A DNA stretch of 64,000 nt, taken from NCBI GenBank assembly GCA_002390285.1, contig DGPB01000008.1, positions 62,001 to 126,000 of the forward strand, given 5' to 3'. Origin of the DNA: Cellvibrionales bacterium UBA4451. GTDB lineage: Bacteria > Pseudomonadota > Gammaproteobacteria > Pseudomonadales > Porticoccaceae. Below are positions 22,238 through 31,398 of this stretch, piece after piece. The position numbers were made by a program, and so were the translations under genes. Under the pieces are notes generated by a model, which did no database searches, was not told where the DNA came from, and saw nothing but the letters and a program-made list of their open reading frames with translations. Within the stretch, counting starts at the first letter, position 1. Every line of letters begins with the position of its first letter.

Positions 22238-22948
22238 GTTAATAATCAAGTCGAACTGAACTTGAATATTATCGCTATAGGTAATTTGGTCAGGCAGGTA
22301 GGTGCCTGGACGTGAAGGAGCCGCCCGCATCATTTGGGCGTCGGCCATAGAGGCCTCTTTTGCCATACCTTGGTAAATTGGGGTGTTGCGATGGTAGTCA
22401 ATACGCACTATGGGTCCCAATTCCGCACCGTAGGCTTTGGCCAAAGCTGCCGCCTTGACCTTTGAGTCTGAAATAGCCAGCAGGTGGGCCGAATGAATAT
22501 GCTCATCCATCTTACTGTTGTCGTAGCGGATGTTGTCTATACCCTCCAGGCGTTGTTCGAGTGACTGGTCCATCACGCCGGTCAGTTTTGTCATATCGTG
22601 TAGTGTTACCGAGAGTGTCCGTGTCGCCTCATAACCGGTAAAGCGTCGAGTTCCACTGAGGTGTTCATAGCGAGGGTTGAGCCTGATGGTAGAGGCAATA
22701 ATGTCTTCCTGCTTCACCTTCATGTTTTTGAGCGCATCGAGAAAGTTGTTTACTCGGTCATCCACATCTTTTTTTGCCGCTTTGCCCGATGTATGTGTTG
22801 CTCTTACGCTGAGGTTCACGATAGCAATATCTGGTTTTACTTTAATCTCACCAAAACCATTGGTGGATATCAGTCGTCTATTGGGGTCATCGTGCGCTTG
22901 GCAGGCTAGTGTGAGGAGAAGTAGGGGAAGGATGAATAGCTTATGCAC
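22232..22948 (-). CDS. SIMPL-domain (DUF541) periplasmic protein
   Basis: A 238-residue exported protein. The signal peptide is HKLFILPLLLLTLACQAHD, with cleavage near CQA-HD; a lipobox reading of LTLAC is possible. The SIMPL domain begins with ISTNGFGEIKVKPDIAIVNLSV and continues through YEATRTLSVTLHDM. Relatives in E. coli (YggE) have been linked to oxidative stress, but molecular function is unknown. The start is a GTG at 22948 with GGAG 8 nt upstream. The C-terminal part of the mature protein (residues ~195-215) is Met/Ala-rich. Confidence 0.86.
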   Translation of the reverse strand: MHKLFILPLLLLTLACQAHDDPNRRLISTNGFGEIKVKPDIAIVNLSVRATHTSGKAAKKDVDDRVNNFLDALKNMKVKQEDIIASTIRLNPRYEHLSGTRRFTGYEATRTLSVTLHDMTKLTGVMDQSLEQRLEGIDNIRYDNSKMDEHIHSAHLLAISDSKVKAAALAKAYGAELGPIVRIDYHRNTPIYQGMAKEASMADAQMMRAAPSRPGTYLPDQITYSDNIQVQFDLIINP

Positions 22949-23089
22949 AGTAAATACTCCATGTGTCCGTGGTTATGAAAGTGTTAGAGCTGTAATGGGC
23001 CAAAAAGTTTAGTTAATTTATAGATAATAGAGAAAAAATGTCTTGAGCGGCTCTAGGTGCGGTTGATGGGGTATCAACGACTACGTTGT

Positions 23090-23998
23090 TCAATCGTCAT
23101 TCTTTTTCTGGGCACGAGGGTGTGCCTTGTCATAGACCTTGGCGAGATGCTGAAAATCTAGGTGGGTATAGATTTGGGTTGTAGAGATATTGGCGTGTCC
23201 CAGTAACTCTTGAACGGCTCTTAGATCACCACTGGATTCCAGTAGATGACTGGCAAAAGAGTGGCGCAGCATATGGGGATGAACCTTTCCAGCCATTCCC
23301 TGCTTAATGCTGATTTGTTTAAGACGATCCTGGACCGTACGTGGTGAGATTCGGTTACCGCGTTGACTTAAAAACAGTGCGGTTTGATCGGGAGCCGCGA
23401 CTTCTCGGCGGCTCTTAAGCCAGGTTTTTAGGGCATCAATAGCATGTCGACCTACGGGTAATTGTCTGGTTTTATTCCCTTTCCCTGTGACAATGATTAG
23501 GGCCTCTCTGAGGTCAATGTCAGTGAGGTTTAATCCTACCAGCTCGGCGAGCCGCAACCCGGATGAGTAGAGGAGTTCGATCATTGCATGATCGCGGCAG
23601 TCGATCCAGCTGTTGCCAGACAACGAAACAAATTGATTAACCTGATCCACATCCAGCGTTTTAGGTAGCTTCTTGGGAGATTTGGGAGCAGCAATACTAT
23701 TGGCGGGGTTAGATTTCACCCAACGGTGTTTCAGGCCGTAATTGAAAAATGTACGTAGAGAGGATAGCCAGCGTTGAATGCTGCGACCCCCAAGCCCACC
23801 TCGATGGAGTGACGCCATACATTGACGAATATGCTGGCTATCGAGCTGGTCGGGATGCTCAAGCTTTTGCTGTTCACACCAGTCGGTGAGTTTGTTGAGA
23901 TCGCGGTTGTAGCTTTGTACAGTATAGCTGGACAGCCTCCGCTCGGTGCGAAGGTGTTGCTCAAATTGTGTCAGCCGTTCGCTGAACGAGGCGCTCAT
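23090..23998 (-). CDS. xerC: Tyrosine recombinase XerC
   Basis: A 302-residue recombinase that resolves chromosome dimers at dif together with XerD and FtsK. The N-terminal SAM-like domain (about 1-100) binds the core, and the catalytic set R149 (SSGLRLAEL), K173, H242-x2-R245 (HPHMLRHSF), H268 (LLGHAN) and Y277 (TTQIYTHL) is complete. Position downstream of dapF-DUF484 is the classic chromosomal xerC locus, so it is not a mobile-element integrase. The HAD gene that often follows xerC in enterics is not here. Confidence 0.95.
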   Translation of the reverse strand: MSASFSERLTQFEQHLRTERRLSSYTVQSYNRDLNKLTDWCEQQKLEHPDQLDSQHIRQCMASLHRGGLGGRSIQRWLSSLRTFFNYGLKHRWVKSNPANSIAAPKSPKKLPKTLDVDQVNQFVSLSGNSWIDCRDHAMIELLYSSGLRLAELVGLNLTDIDLREALIIVTGKGNKTRQLPVGRHAIDALKTWLKSRREVAAPDQTALFLSQRGNRISPRTVQDRLKQISIKQGMAGKVHPHMLRHSFASHLLESSGDLRAVQELLGHANISTTQIYTHLDFQHLAKVYDKAHPRAQKKNDD

Positions 23999-24049
23999 GT
24001 GTTAGGTGTCCATGTGCCAATACGTCAGTGCCTAGATACGAGTGTCGTA

Positions 24050-24814
24050 TTACCCTTGTAATAGGTTGGGCGTAACCCGGTTCAAGACATCAGCAATATA
24101 GTTGAGGAATAATGTGCCCATGCTGCTGCGGTAGTAGTTGGGGTCAGAATGGCCAATAGCGAGAATGCCAAAGGTAGAACCATGAGATAGAGGTACTGTC
24201 GCTACGGAACCGACTTGTGCCGATTTTTCACCGAACAGAAAACTGAGCTCATCGCTACCCAGAACACCGCAAGTTGCACGGTTGCTTCGAAGTAAGGTGC
24301 CAACGTGGCTGTTGGCTTCATCCTTGCCCACAATCCTGGCATTGCAGGCTGGCATGGACCGCTGGTCACCAAACAGAATGAGGCTGTGAAATTCCACTTG
24401 AAAATCATTGCTAAGGCTTTCAGACAACGTATCTACAATGGAAGGAAGGTCTTTGGTATCAAGTAGCGTCAAGACGAGGCGCTTGGTTTTTTCGAAGAGC
24501 TTATCGTTGGTTTTTGCGGCTTCCAGTATCCCACTAATTCGTTGCCGCATCTCCATATTTCGTTCCCTTAACACGGAGACTTGGCGCTCAACCAATGATA
24601 CGGCGGCACCACTTTCATGGGGCAGACTGATCAGTTCCAGCAGGTCGGGGTGATTTTCAAAGAAACTAGGGTGAGCCTGAAGGTAAGCTTTAATTTGCCC
24701 CGCAGACAAATCGGAATCAGTTTCATTGCCGTGAGTGTCGTTCATAGTATTGCCAAGAGTATCACCCAGTGAAGTAGCGAGTGTGTCGGCAAGCGTGTCG
24801 TCATCAGTCGTCAT
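24050..24814 (-). CDS. DUF484 (GAF-like) protein
   Basis: A 254-residue DUF484 protein of the kind usually found between dapF and xerC. ATG 24814-24812 overlaps the dapF stop by ATGA, which fixes the start. Residues 1-36 are low-complexity, with repeated D-T-L/D-T-H units (DTLADTLATSLGDTLGNTMN). The family part begins with SAGQIKAYLQAHPSFFENHPDLLE, continues through a coiled segment (SLVERQVSVLRERNMEMRQRI) and ends in a GAF-like fold. Function is unknown. The conserved gene order suggests a link with XerC or cell-wall growth, but no evidence is visible here. Confidence 0.9.
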   Translation of the reverse strand: MTTDDDTLADTLATSLGDTLGNTMNDTHGNETDSDLSAGQIKAYLQAHPSFFENHPDLLELISLPHESGAAVSLVERQVSVLRERNMEMRQRISGILEAAKTNDKLFEKTKRLVLTLLDTKDLPSIVDTLSESLSNDFQVEFHSLILFGDQRSMPACNARIVGKDEANSHVGTLLRSNRATCGVLGSDELSFLFGEKSAQVGSVATVPLSHGSTFGILAIGHSDPNYYRSSMGTLFLNYIADVLNRVTPNLLQG

Positions 24815-25641
24815 ATTTTTATCCGCCCATGAAATACTGTTGCAGCAGGCCCGGTCATGATGACCGATTGCCCTTCGCCGGGCCAATCGATTTTCAGACT
24901 CCCGCCGGGGAGGTTAACGGTTACAGAAGAGTCTAACAGGTCTTGTAATCTACCTGCCACCACCGCTGCACAAGCGCCTGTACCGCAGGCGAGTGTCTCT
25001 CCAGCTCCGCGTTCGTAGACGCGCAAGTTGATTTCATTGCGATGGACTACCTGCATAAACCCAACATTGACTCGTTGAGGGAAGCGGGGGTGATTTTCCA
25101 GAAGCGGCCCCAAGGTGGCCACTGGCGCCGTATCGGTATTGGTTATCTGTAGGACAGCATGGGGGTTGCCCATGGACACCGCACCAATCATCAGCTGCTC
25201 GCCTCTGGCTTCGATTGGATAACTACTGGCTCTTGTCTCAGCCGTAAAAGGAATCTGTGTCGGCTCCAGATCGGGCACACCCATATCCACTTCTATTTGG
25301 TTGTCACGACGAACCCGTAGCTCAATAATGCCACTGGCGGTTTCAACCCGAAGGGTACTTTTTCCGGTCAGGTGGCGATCTCGAACGAATTTAGCAAAGC
25401 AGCGGGCGCCGTTGCCACATTGTTCTACTTCACTGCCATCTTGATTGAAGATCCGGTAGCGGAAGTCCACATCATGTTGAGTGGGCGGCTCTACCATTAG
25501 AATCTGATCACAACCCACACCAAAACGTCGGTCCGCTAATTTTCGGGCCTGTTCCGGTGTGATACTAACGGCCTGAGTCACTGCATCGATCACAACAAAG
25601 TCGTTGCCCAGGCCGTGCATTTTGGTGAATTTTATGAGCAT
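24811..25641 (-). CDS. dapF: Diaminopimelate epimerase
   Basis: Converts LL-diaminopimelate to meso-DAP for lysine and peptidoglycan. The 276-residue protein has the usual two pseudo-symmetric halves with catalytic cysteines C75 (EQCGNGARC) and C219 (LACGTGACA). MHGLGNDFVVID opens the protein and SMGNPHAVL lies mid-way. The 3' end overlaps DUF484 by 4 bp (ATGA). It lies 137 bp downstream of lysA. Confidence 0.97.
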   Translation of the reverse strand: MLIKFTKMHGLGNDFVVIDAVTQAVSITPEQARKLADRRFGVGCDQILMVEPPTQHDVDFRYRIFNQDGSEVEQCGNGARCFAKFVRDRHLTGKSTLRVETASGIIELRVRRDNQIEVDMGVPDLEPTQIPFTAETRASSYPIEARGEQLMIGAVSMGNPHAVLQITNTDTAPVATLGPLLENHPRFPQRVNVGFMQVVHRNEINLRVYERGAGETLACGTGACAAVVAGRLQDLLDSSVTVNLPGGSLKIDWPGEGQSVIMTGPAATVFHGRIKI

Positions 25642-25778
25642 TGGTTGCTTATCATTTTATTTTTGTTGGTGCTCTCTATAGTAAATCGTCACTATATAGG
25701 TAGTTATTGCATTAGCCGTTACGGTCTTAACTGTCACGGTATGAGTAGTGATGGATTTGTCAGTCAACGTAACATGCC

Positions 25779-27029
25779 TTAATCATTGGGCAGTAATGAT
25801 TCTCCACGCATTAAATCGGCAACAGTTTCTCGTTGTCGAACCTCGTGAGTAGTGACACCATCAACCATAATTTCGGCTGCACGGCCTCTACTGTTGTAGT
25901 TGGAGCTCATGGTAAAGCCATAAGCACCAGAGGACCCGATGCAGAGCAGGTCACCCTGAGCAATAACTAATTCTCGTTCTTTGCCCAAAAAGTCACCGGT
26001 TTCACAGACGGGGCCCACAATATCCCAGGTTGTGCTTACCCCGATTCTTGGAGAGACGGGATCAATGGTGAGCCAAGCCTGATATAACGCAGGCCGAATC
26101 ATATCGTTCATGGCGACATCAACAATGGCAAAGTTTTTCTCTGGGCCGGGCTTCAGGTACTCAACACGGGTGAGTAATACGCCAGCGTTGGCGGCAATAG
26201 AGCGGCCGGGTTCTAAAATCAGCGTTAGCTCTCGATCCCCCAGATGCTCACGGAGCTCTGCAATATAATCGGCAGGATGGGGTGGCTGCTCATCTTTGTA
26301 GCAGACACCCAAACCACCACCGAGGTCCAGGTGCTTCAGACTAATACCGTCTTCAGCTAGTTGATCTACCAACGCGAGTACTCGTATTAGTGCATCGATA
26401 AACGGCGCCGTTTCAGTTAGCTGTGACCCAATATGGCAGTCCACCCCAATAATGTTTAGGTAGTCCATTGCTTGGGCGCGACGGTACACCTCAGGGGCGC
26501 GATGAATATCAATGCCAAACTTGTTATCACGTAACCCGGTGGAAATATAAGGGTGGGTGTTGGCATCTACATCCGGGTTCACTCGCAAAGAGATGTCAGC
26601 TATTTTGCCGCAGGCTCTGGCAACCCTATTGAGTACATCGAGCTCAGCTTCAGACTCCACATTAAAACAATGGATACCAACGTCTAACGCCCTTTCCATT
26701 TCGGTAGATTGTTTGCCAACCCCAGAGAAGATAATTTTGTCTGGATCACCGCCAGCCGCGAGAACACGTTCCAGCTCTCCCACCGAGACAATATCAAAAC
26801 CGGCGCCCAGTTTGGCGAGTACATTGAGAACGGCAATATTGGAGTTGGCTTTGACGGCATAGCAAACCAAGTGAGCACAATCTGCCAAGGCATGTTGGTA
26901 GGCAAGAAAGTGCTCTGTCAGCGCGGCACGGCTGTAGACATAGGTTGGCGTGCCATAGCGTTCAGCTATGGTAGCCAGCGCGACGTCTTCAGCAAACTGC
27001 TCGCCGTGGCGGTAGGGGAAATGTGTCAT
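25779..27029 (-). CDS. lysA: Diaminopimelate decarboxylase
   Basis: Last step of lysine synthesis: PLP-dependent decarboxylation of meso-DAP. The 416-residue fold-type III protein has the Schiff-base lysine K60 in CYAVKANSN, the GVDCHIGSQL phosphate/substrate stretch, HLDLGGGLGV and ILEPGRS for PLP phosphate, and GPVCETGDF carrying the cysteine that acts across the dimer interface. It starts 9 bp after the stop of lptM, so lptM-lysA are an operon, probably with dapF. Confidence 0.97.
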   Translation of the reverse strand: MTHFPYRHGEQFAEDVALATIAERYGTPTYVYSRAALTEHFLAYQHALADCAHLVCYAVKANSNIAVLNVLAKLGAGFDIVSVGELERVLAAGGDPDKIIFSGVGKQSTEMERALDVGIHCFNVESEAELDVLNRVARACGKIADISLRVNPDVDANTHPYISTGLRDNKFGIDIHRAPEVYRRAQAMDYLNIIGVDCHIGSQLTETAPFIDALIRVLALVDQLAEDGISLKHLDLGGGLGVCYKDEQPPHPADYIAELREHLGDRELTLILEPGRSIAANAGVLLTRVEYLKPGPEKNFAIVDVAMNDMIRPALYQAWLTIDPVSPRIGVSTTWDIVGPVCETGDFLGKERELVIAQGDLLCIGSSGAYGFTMSSNYNSRGRAAEIMVDGVTTHEVRQRETVADLMRGESLLPND

Positions 27030-27038
27030 GGTCTGTCT

Positions 27039-27272
27039 TTAATCTTGTTGGGTTGTCTCGGATTGCGCAGCGTCTTCGGGTTCTTCCGTTCCCTTGGATT
27101 CTTCCTGCTCTTCAGTCTCTTCGGCCGCCTCTGCCGGTGACGTTATTTGTTGTACCGGTTCCGGGGGAAGGAACAAGGGGCCCTTATTGCCGCAACCGGC
27201 CAGACCAATCGTGGATGCCGCCAATAGCAGCACCAATGTTAAAAACCGTCGTGTGGCTAAAAATCGTTGCAT
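27039..27272 (-). CDS. lptM: LptM (YifL-type) small lipoprotein
   Basis: A 77-residue lipoprotein. The signal peptide FLTLVLLLAASTIGLAGC ends in a lipobox (GLAGC), followed by GNKGPLFLPP, the conserved LptM motif that mimics LPS and assists LptD maturation in E. coli. The rest is an acidic, Glu/Thr-rich tail (EEQEESKGTEEPEDAAQSE). It stands immediately upstream of lysA and diverges from cyaY, the standard arrangement. Confidence 0.9.
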   Translation of the reverse strand: MQRFLATRRFLTLVLLLAASTIGLAGCGNKGPLFLPPEPVQQITSPAEAAEETEEQEESKGTEEPEDAAQSETTQQD

Positions 27273-27388
27273 GAAAAAACCTGTATTCTGATTCCTGAGA
27301 TGTCAGCGAGTATACCGGCTGTCACCTATAACACTCAATCGCCTATACTCCACTCGAACCCTAAATGTACCAATGTGGCCCTGTAATG

Positions 27389-27709
27389 ATGAATGAAACC
27401 GAATTTAATGAACTGGCTGATGAATTGATGCTCTCCATTGAGGAAGCGATTGAGGATAGTGGGGCTGATATTGACTACGAAAATACCGCAGGCGTACTGA
27501 CCCTAACCATAGAAGCCAATGGTACAAAAGTGATTATTTCTCGACAACCCGCCATGGCCCAGATGTGGGTGGCAGCAAAGTCAGGGGGGTATTATTTTAA
27601 CCTCAATGGCGATGATTGGGTGTGTACCGCCACCAGTGAAACCTTGCAGGCGTTGTTGGGTCGAGTTTGTGAAGAGCAAGGAGGTTTGGGTGTGGCGTTT
27701 GGTTTTTGA
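27389..27709 (+). CDS. cyaY: Iron-sulfur cluster assembly protein CyaY (bacterial frataxin)
   Basis: A 106-residue frataxin homologue. Start at the ATG of MNETEFNELADELM gives exactly the E. coli length; ATGs at 27386 and 27365 are less likely, and no good Shine-Dalgarno helps the choice. The acidic first helix (ELADELMLSIEEAIEDSGADIDYEN) provides the iron-binding ridge, and the sheet contains VIISRQP, QMWVAAKSGGYYF and the WVC segment. CyaY modulates IscS activity in Fe-S assembly. It diverges from lptM across a 92-bp gap. Confidence 0.95.
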   Translation: MNETEFNELADELMLSIEEAIEDSGADIDYENTAGVLTLTIEANGTKVIISRQPAMAQMWVAAKSGGYYFNLNGDDWVCTATSETLQALLGRVCEEQGGLGVAFGF

Positions 27710-27804
27710 GTTGGGTTTTAGCTCGGAGGGTGCTGGTAAAGAACAGTTTATGGGTGGAGTTGAATTGTGCCCCGATTTTCTACGGAATCAATAAGAGAGA
27801 ATGT

Positions 27805-28317
27805 ATGTTAAGTGTAATGTTGGACACATATTTTTCAATTAAAGGCTTCTTGAAATTATCGTTTCTCTCATTGCTTGTTGTGCTGGTCAATGGATGCCAA
27901 GCAACAGGAGAAAAGTATGAAGAAGTACAATCTGAAGCAAACAAGTCGATGATTTATATCTATAGGCCAAATATTGGGATCAAAGGTAAGGCATCCGAAT
28001 ATCCCGAGGTATTTATTAATGACACATCGCTCGGTGTTTTGAGGGCGAAGGGCTATATGAAGCAAGAATTGCCAGTTGGGCAGTATGAAATACGAATTAC
28101 GGGGTTGACTGATAAAGCAAACTGGTCATTTCGCGATATAAAACATACGGTAAACGTTAAACATGAATCGCAAAATTATTTCCGGCTAATGGTTCGCTTT
28201 GACCCTGAAAGCAATAATAGGTTGTTAGAGCCCGGCGAGCATTATCTCGTGTTTTTAACGCCGGTTGAACCTGGTGATGCAAGCTACGAAATAAGAAATA
28301 CAAAGTTTTCTGAATAG
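27805..28317 (+). CDS. DUF2846-like lipoprotein
   Basis: A 170-residue predicted lipoprotein. ATG 27805 has AAGAGAGA a few bases upstream, and the signal peptide (LKLSFLSLLVVLVNGC) ends in a lipobox VNGC near residue 31. The mature part resembles DUF2846 lipoproteins: IYIYRPN near the start, FINDTSLGVLRAKGYMKQELPVGQYEIRITG in the middle and EPGEHYLVFLTPV near the end. Function is unknown. The gene is visibly richer in A+T than its neighbours and lies between cyaY and argH without any obvious partner, so it may be acquired. An upstream in-frame extension to 27706 overlaps cyaY and lacks merit. Confidence 0.75.
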   Translation: MLSVMLDTYFSIKGFLKLSFLSLLVVLVNGCQATGEKYEEVQSEANKSMIYIYRPNIGIKGKASEYPEVFINDTSLGVLRAKGYMKQELPVGQYEIRITGLTDKANWSFRDIKHTVNVKHESQNYFRLMVRFDPESNNRLLEPGEHYLVFLTPVEPGDASYEIRNTKFSE

Positions 28318-28381
28318 TAAAAAAGGGGGGCTGATCTATTTTGGTAAGTTCATTCTCGGCATCAATAGGGGTAGCGCTCGG

Positions 28382-28780
28382 TCAATCACCAATCTCAGGA
28401 ATATCTTCTTCTTTTGCCCGGGAACAGGGGCGACCACCTGAGCGTCTTACTGGGCAGGCTTTCTGCGCTGGTTTCCGTTCTTCAATCAGTGACTCAATGG
28501 CTTCTTGCGGGTTGCTTTGGTTGTTTTGTTGGCAGTAGTCATCCATCCAGGTTGCAAGATCATTTCCTTCGGCATTACCCATCACGCCGTTGGGGTTCTT
28601 TCCGGTGTATTCGTATTGGTCATAAGCTGCGACAAAGCCTTGGATCCAATAGAGAGTTGGCTCTGCTGTGTTCTGTTGGCGAGCGTCTAGCCATTCACTG
28701 CAGTTTTGCGCCACATTGATAGGAGCAGCGGTCAGTAGCGATGGGCCGAGTAATACCGTTAGGAGTAGAAAATATTTCAT
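28382..28780 (-). CDS. Small secreted protein of unknown function
   Basis: 132 residues with a clear signal peptide (MKYFLLLTVLLGPSLLTAAP, cleavage about residue 19). The mature protein has Cys at NCSEWL, DYCQQN and KACPVRRSGGRPCSR. The pattern C-W-GF...DxxCxxN is reminiscent of small periplasmic helical proteins (HdeA- or Rap1a-like), but I do not recognise a family with confidence. The basic Cys-containing tail (ACPVRRSGGRPC) is unusual. Its ATG overlaps the argH stop as ATGA, so it is translated from the argH transcript. Confidence 0.6.
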   Translation of the reverse strand: MKYFLLLTVLLGPSLLTAAPINVAQNCSEWLDARQQNTAEPTLYWIQGFVAAYDQYEYTGKNPNGVMGNAEGNDLATWMDDYCQQNNQSNPQEAIESLIEERKPAQKACPVRRSGGRPCSRAKEEDIPEIGD

Positions 28781-30177
28781 GAGTATTCGCCTAGGAATGC
28801 TCTGGCGGCTTTTACTGCGGCTCTGACCTGATTCGGTGCAGTGCCACCGATATGATCCCGGGCGGCCACTGAACCTTCTAGGGTGAGCACATCAAAAACA
28901 TCACGTTCTATTGTGTCCGAAAATTGCTGAAGCTCTTCCAGAGTCATTTCAGAGAGATCTTTATTTTCAGCCAGCCCATAGGCGACAGATTTACCGACAA
29001 TTTCATGTGAGTCTCGGAAGGGAATACCTTTGCGAACCAAATAATCCGCAAGGTCGGTGGCGGTGGAAAAACCGCGACGTGCCGCTTCATTCATGTTGTC
29101 TTTTTTCGATTGGATAGCAGGCACCATGTCGGCGAAAGCGCGCAGGCAATCTTTGACGGTATCCACTGCATCAAATAGAGGTTCTTTATCTTCTTGGTTG
29201 TCTTTGTTGTAGGCCAATGGTTGGGATTTCATCAGCGTGAGCAGGGCGACGAGGTGGCCATTAACTCGGCCTGTTTTGCCGCGCACCAGTTCTGGCACAT
29301 CAGGATTTTTCTTCTGCGGCATGATGGACGAGCCGGTGCAGAATCGGTCTGGCAGCTCGATAAAGTTGAATTGAGCAGAGGCCCAGAGCACCAGTTCTTC
29401 CGAGGCACGGGATAGATGGGTCATGAGGATGCTGGCGAAGGCGCAGAACTCAATAGCGAAGTCACGATCACTCACTGAGTCGAGGGAGTTCCGAGTTGGC
29501 CCATCAAAGCCCAGTAGTTCTGCTGTCATCTGCCGATCAATAGGATAGGTGGTACCCGCCAGCGCAGCGGCGCCTAATGGCGATTGATTAAGCCGTTTGC
29601 GACAATCCAGAAGTCTACTGTGGTCTCTTACCAGCATTTCAAACCAGGCCAGTAGGTGATGACCAAAGGTAACCGGTTGGGCTGTTTGTAAGTGTGTAAA
29701 GCCGGGCATGATGGTGTCGGCTTCGCGTTCAGCCAGCTCCAGAATGCCTTGCTGTAGGCGAGTTAGTTCTGCGCCGATGGCATCAATTTCATCACGCAGC
29801 CAGAGGCGGATGTCGGTAGCAACCTGATCATTACGAGAGCGGCCGGTATGTAATTTTTTTCCGGTAATGCCAATTTGAGCCGTGAGTGCCGCTTCCACAT
29901 TCATGTGGACGTCTTCCAGTGCCACTGACCATTCAAAGGTGCCGTCTTCAATTTCGGTCAGAATTTCGCTCAGCCCAGCTTGGATGCTGTGCAGCTCGTC
30001 ATTGGTCAGCACACCCACATTGGCCAGCATGGTGGCGTGAGCGATGGAGCCCTGAATATCGTGGCGGGCTAACCGTTGATCAAAATTGACGGAGGCAGTG
30101 AACCGGGCTACGAAAGCATCGGTTGGCTCACTGAAGCGGCCGCCCCAGGCTTGGTTGGTGTCTTTTGGATCACTCAT
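28777..30177 (-). CDS. argH: Argininosuccinate lyase
   Basis: Splits argininosuccinate into arginine and fumarate. The 466-residue protein of the fumarase/aspartase superfamily has WGGRFSEPTD at the start, HTGRSRNDQVATD, TFLQTAQPVTFGHHLL-like helix (GFTHLQTAQPVTFGHH) with catalytic His, and the mobile-loop signature GSSIMPQKKNPD. The gene diverges from algZ across 108 bp, as in Pseudomonas. A small secreted-protein gene overlaps its 3' end. Confidence 0.97.
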   Translation of the reverse strand: MSDPKDTNQAWGGRFSEPTDAFVARFTASVNFDQRLARHDIQGSIAHATMLANVGVLTNDELHSIQAGLSEILTEIEDGTFEWSVALEDVHMNVEAALTAQIGITGKKLHTGRSRNDQVATDIRLWLRDEIDAIGAELTRLQQGILELAEREADTIMPGFTHLQTAQPVTFGHHLLAWFEMLVRDHSRLLDCRKRLNQSPLGAAALAGTTYPIDRQMTAELLGFDGPTRNSLDSVSDRDFAIEFCAFASILMTHLSRASEELVLWASAQFNFIELPDRFCTGSSIMPQKKNPDVPELVRGKTGRVNGHLVALLTLMKSQPLAYNKDNQEDKEPLFDAVDTVKDCLRAFADMVPAIQSKKDNMNEAARRGFSTATDLADYLVRKGIPFRDSHEIVGKSVAYGLAENKDLSEMTLEELQQFSDTIERDVFDVLTLEGSVAARDHIGGTAPNQVRAAVKAARAFLGEYS

Positions 30178-30285
30178 GGGTAAACTAGCTCTTTTTCAGT
30201 ATGCTAACGATAAATTAGGTGTCATCAGTACTGGTGTTGGTACGATGGATAAGACGGGATTATAACAAAGCGTGAAGGCCTGCGT

Positions 30286-31389
30286 GTGAATAAGGACGGG
30301 TTAGGGGTAAAGGGAATGGTTTTTAAATGGAAGTCGGGTAAATCAAAACAGGCTCACCTGTTTGATAGTGATGGAGACTCTTTCCTGCCAGACCTTTGTC
30401 GAGGGCAAGGGCTGCTGGCGGTGGTGGTTATTTCTGAGCTGTTGGCGCTGTTGATTACCGTGGCTGATAGTGGGTTACCGTATTTTGATTGGGTGAAACT
30501 GGCAAAGGTATCCCTGCTGTCACTGTGGATTGCGCTGCTCAGTGCAGTCGTTTTATGTTTTGCTAACCGGTTTCTCTCAGAGATGCACCATGTGGCGGCA
30601 GCGTTCACTTCATTTTTATTGATTTTGCTGGTGACGCTGTTTTGCGGTGTAACCTCAGAAACGGTGATGTGGTGGTATTCAGCGCCATTGGTTAATCGCG
30701 AATACAATGTCTGGAATGTCTTTGAATATCTACTGTTGGCGGCAATTCCTGCGGGTATTTTGTTGCGCTACCTTTACTTGCAGCAACAGTTGAGAGTGCG
30801 TCAGCGGGCGGAGCTGGAAGCTCGCATTCAGGCATTGCAGTCTCGCATCCGGCCACACTTTTTGTTTAACAGTATGAATATGATCGCCAGTTTAATCGGT
30901 TCTGACCCGGAGAAAGCGGAGCGGGTGGTGGAGGATATGTCCGATCTTTTTCGCTACGCTTTAACCGATTCTCAAACGCTAGTGCCTCTACGTGAGGAGT
31001 TGTCGTTGTGCCGTCGTTATATGTCGCTGGAAAAACTTCGTTTGGGTGATCGGCTTTCAGCCAAATGGGAGATTGGTGATTATGGCGAAGGGGTACATAT
31101 CCCTTGCTTGACACTACAGCCCGTACTTGAGAATGCGATTTATCATGGTATTCAATTGTTGCAGGAAGGTGGCGAGATATTTATTTCTGTGAAAAGGATC
31201 AACGATCGGATAGAAATAGTGGTCTCCAATCCTCTCCATCGAGCTTTGCAGCAGCACAAAGGTAACAAGATGGCATTGAATAATGTCCGTCAGCGTTTGA
31301 CAGCCCATTTTGGTCCCGGTGCAAAGGTCACTGCGGAGCCCAATCAAAGTTGTTATATTACCCGAATTAGCTACCCCATAGGATGGTAG
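30286..31389 (+). CDS. algZ: LytS/AlgZ-family sensor histidine kinase
   Basis: A 367-residue inner-membrane kinase. About four membrane helices (residues 43-60, 72-93, 103-122, 145-160) precede a His_kinase domain with RIRPHFLFNSMNM (H191) and an HATPase with LENAIYHGI. It pairs with algR 9 bp downstream; in Pseudomonas the pair controls twitching motility and alginate. The type IV pilus genes at 43.7 kb are plausible targets. I take the GTG at 30286, with GAAGG about 7 nt upstream; ATG 30316 is a real alternative, since the first ten residues are not conserved in any family I recall. Confidence 0.88.
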   Translation: MNKDGLGVKGMVFKWKSGKSKQAHLFDSDGDSFLPDLCRGQGLLAVVVISELLALLITVADSGLPYFDWVKLAKVSLLSLWIALLSAVVLCFANRFLSEMHHVAAAFTSFLLILLVTLFCGVTSETVMWWYSAPLVNREYNVWNVFEYLLLAAIPAGILLRYLYLQQQLRVRQRAELEARIQALQSRIRPHFLFNSMNMIASLIGSDPEKAERVVEDMSDLFRYALTDSQTLVPLREELSLCRRYMSLEKLRLGDRLSAKWEIGDYGEGVHIPCLTLQPVLENAIYHGIQLLQEGGEIFISVKRINDRIEIVVSNPLHRALQQHKGNKMALNNVRQRLTAHFGPGAKVTAEPNQSCYITRISYPIGW

Positions 31390-31398
31390 GGTTAAGCG

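Noticed and set aside
23090..23998. Tyrosine recombinase as a sign of an integrated mobile element
   Set aside because: The gene is the chromosomal xerC in its usual place downstream of dapF and DUF484, with no att-like repeats or phage genes around.
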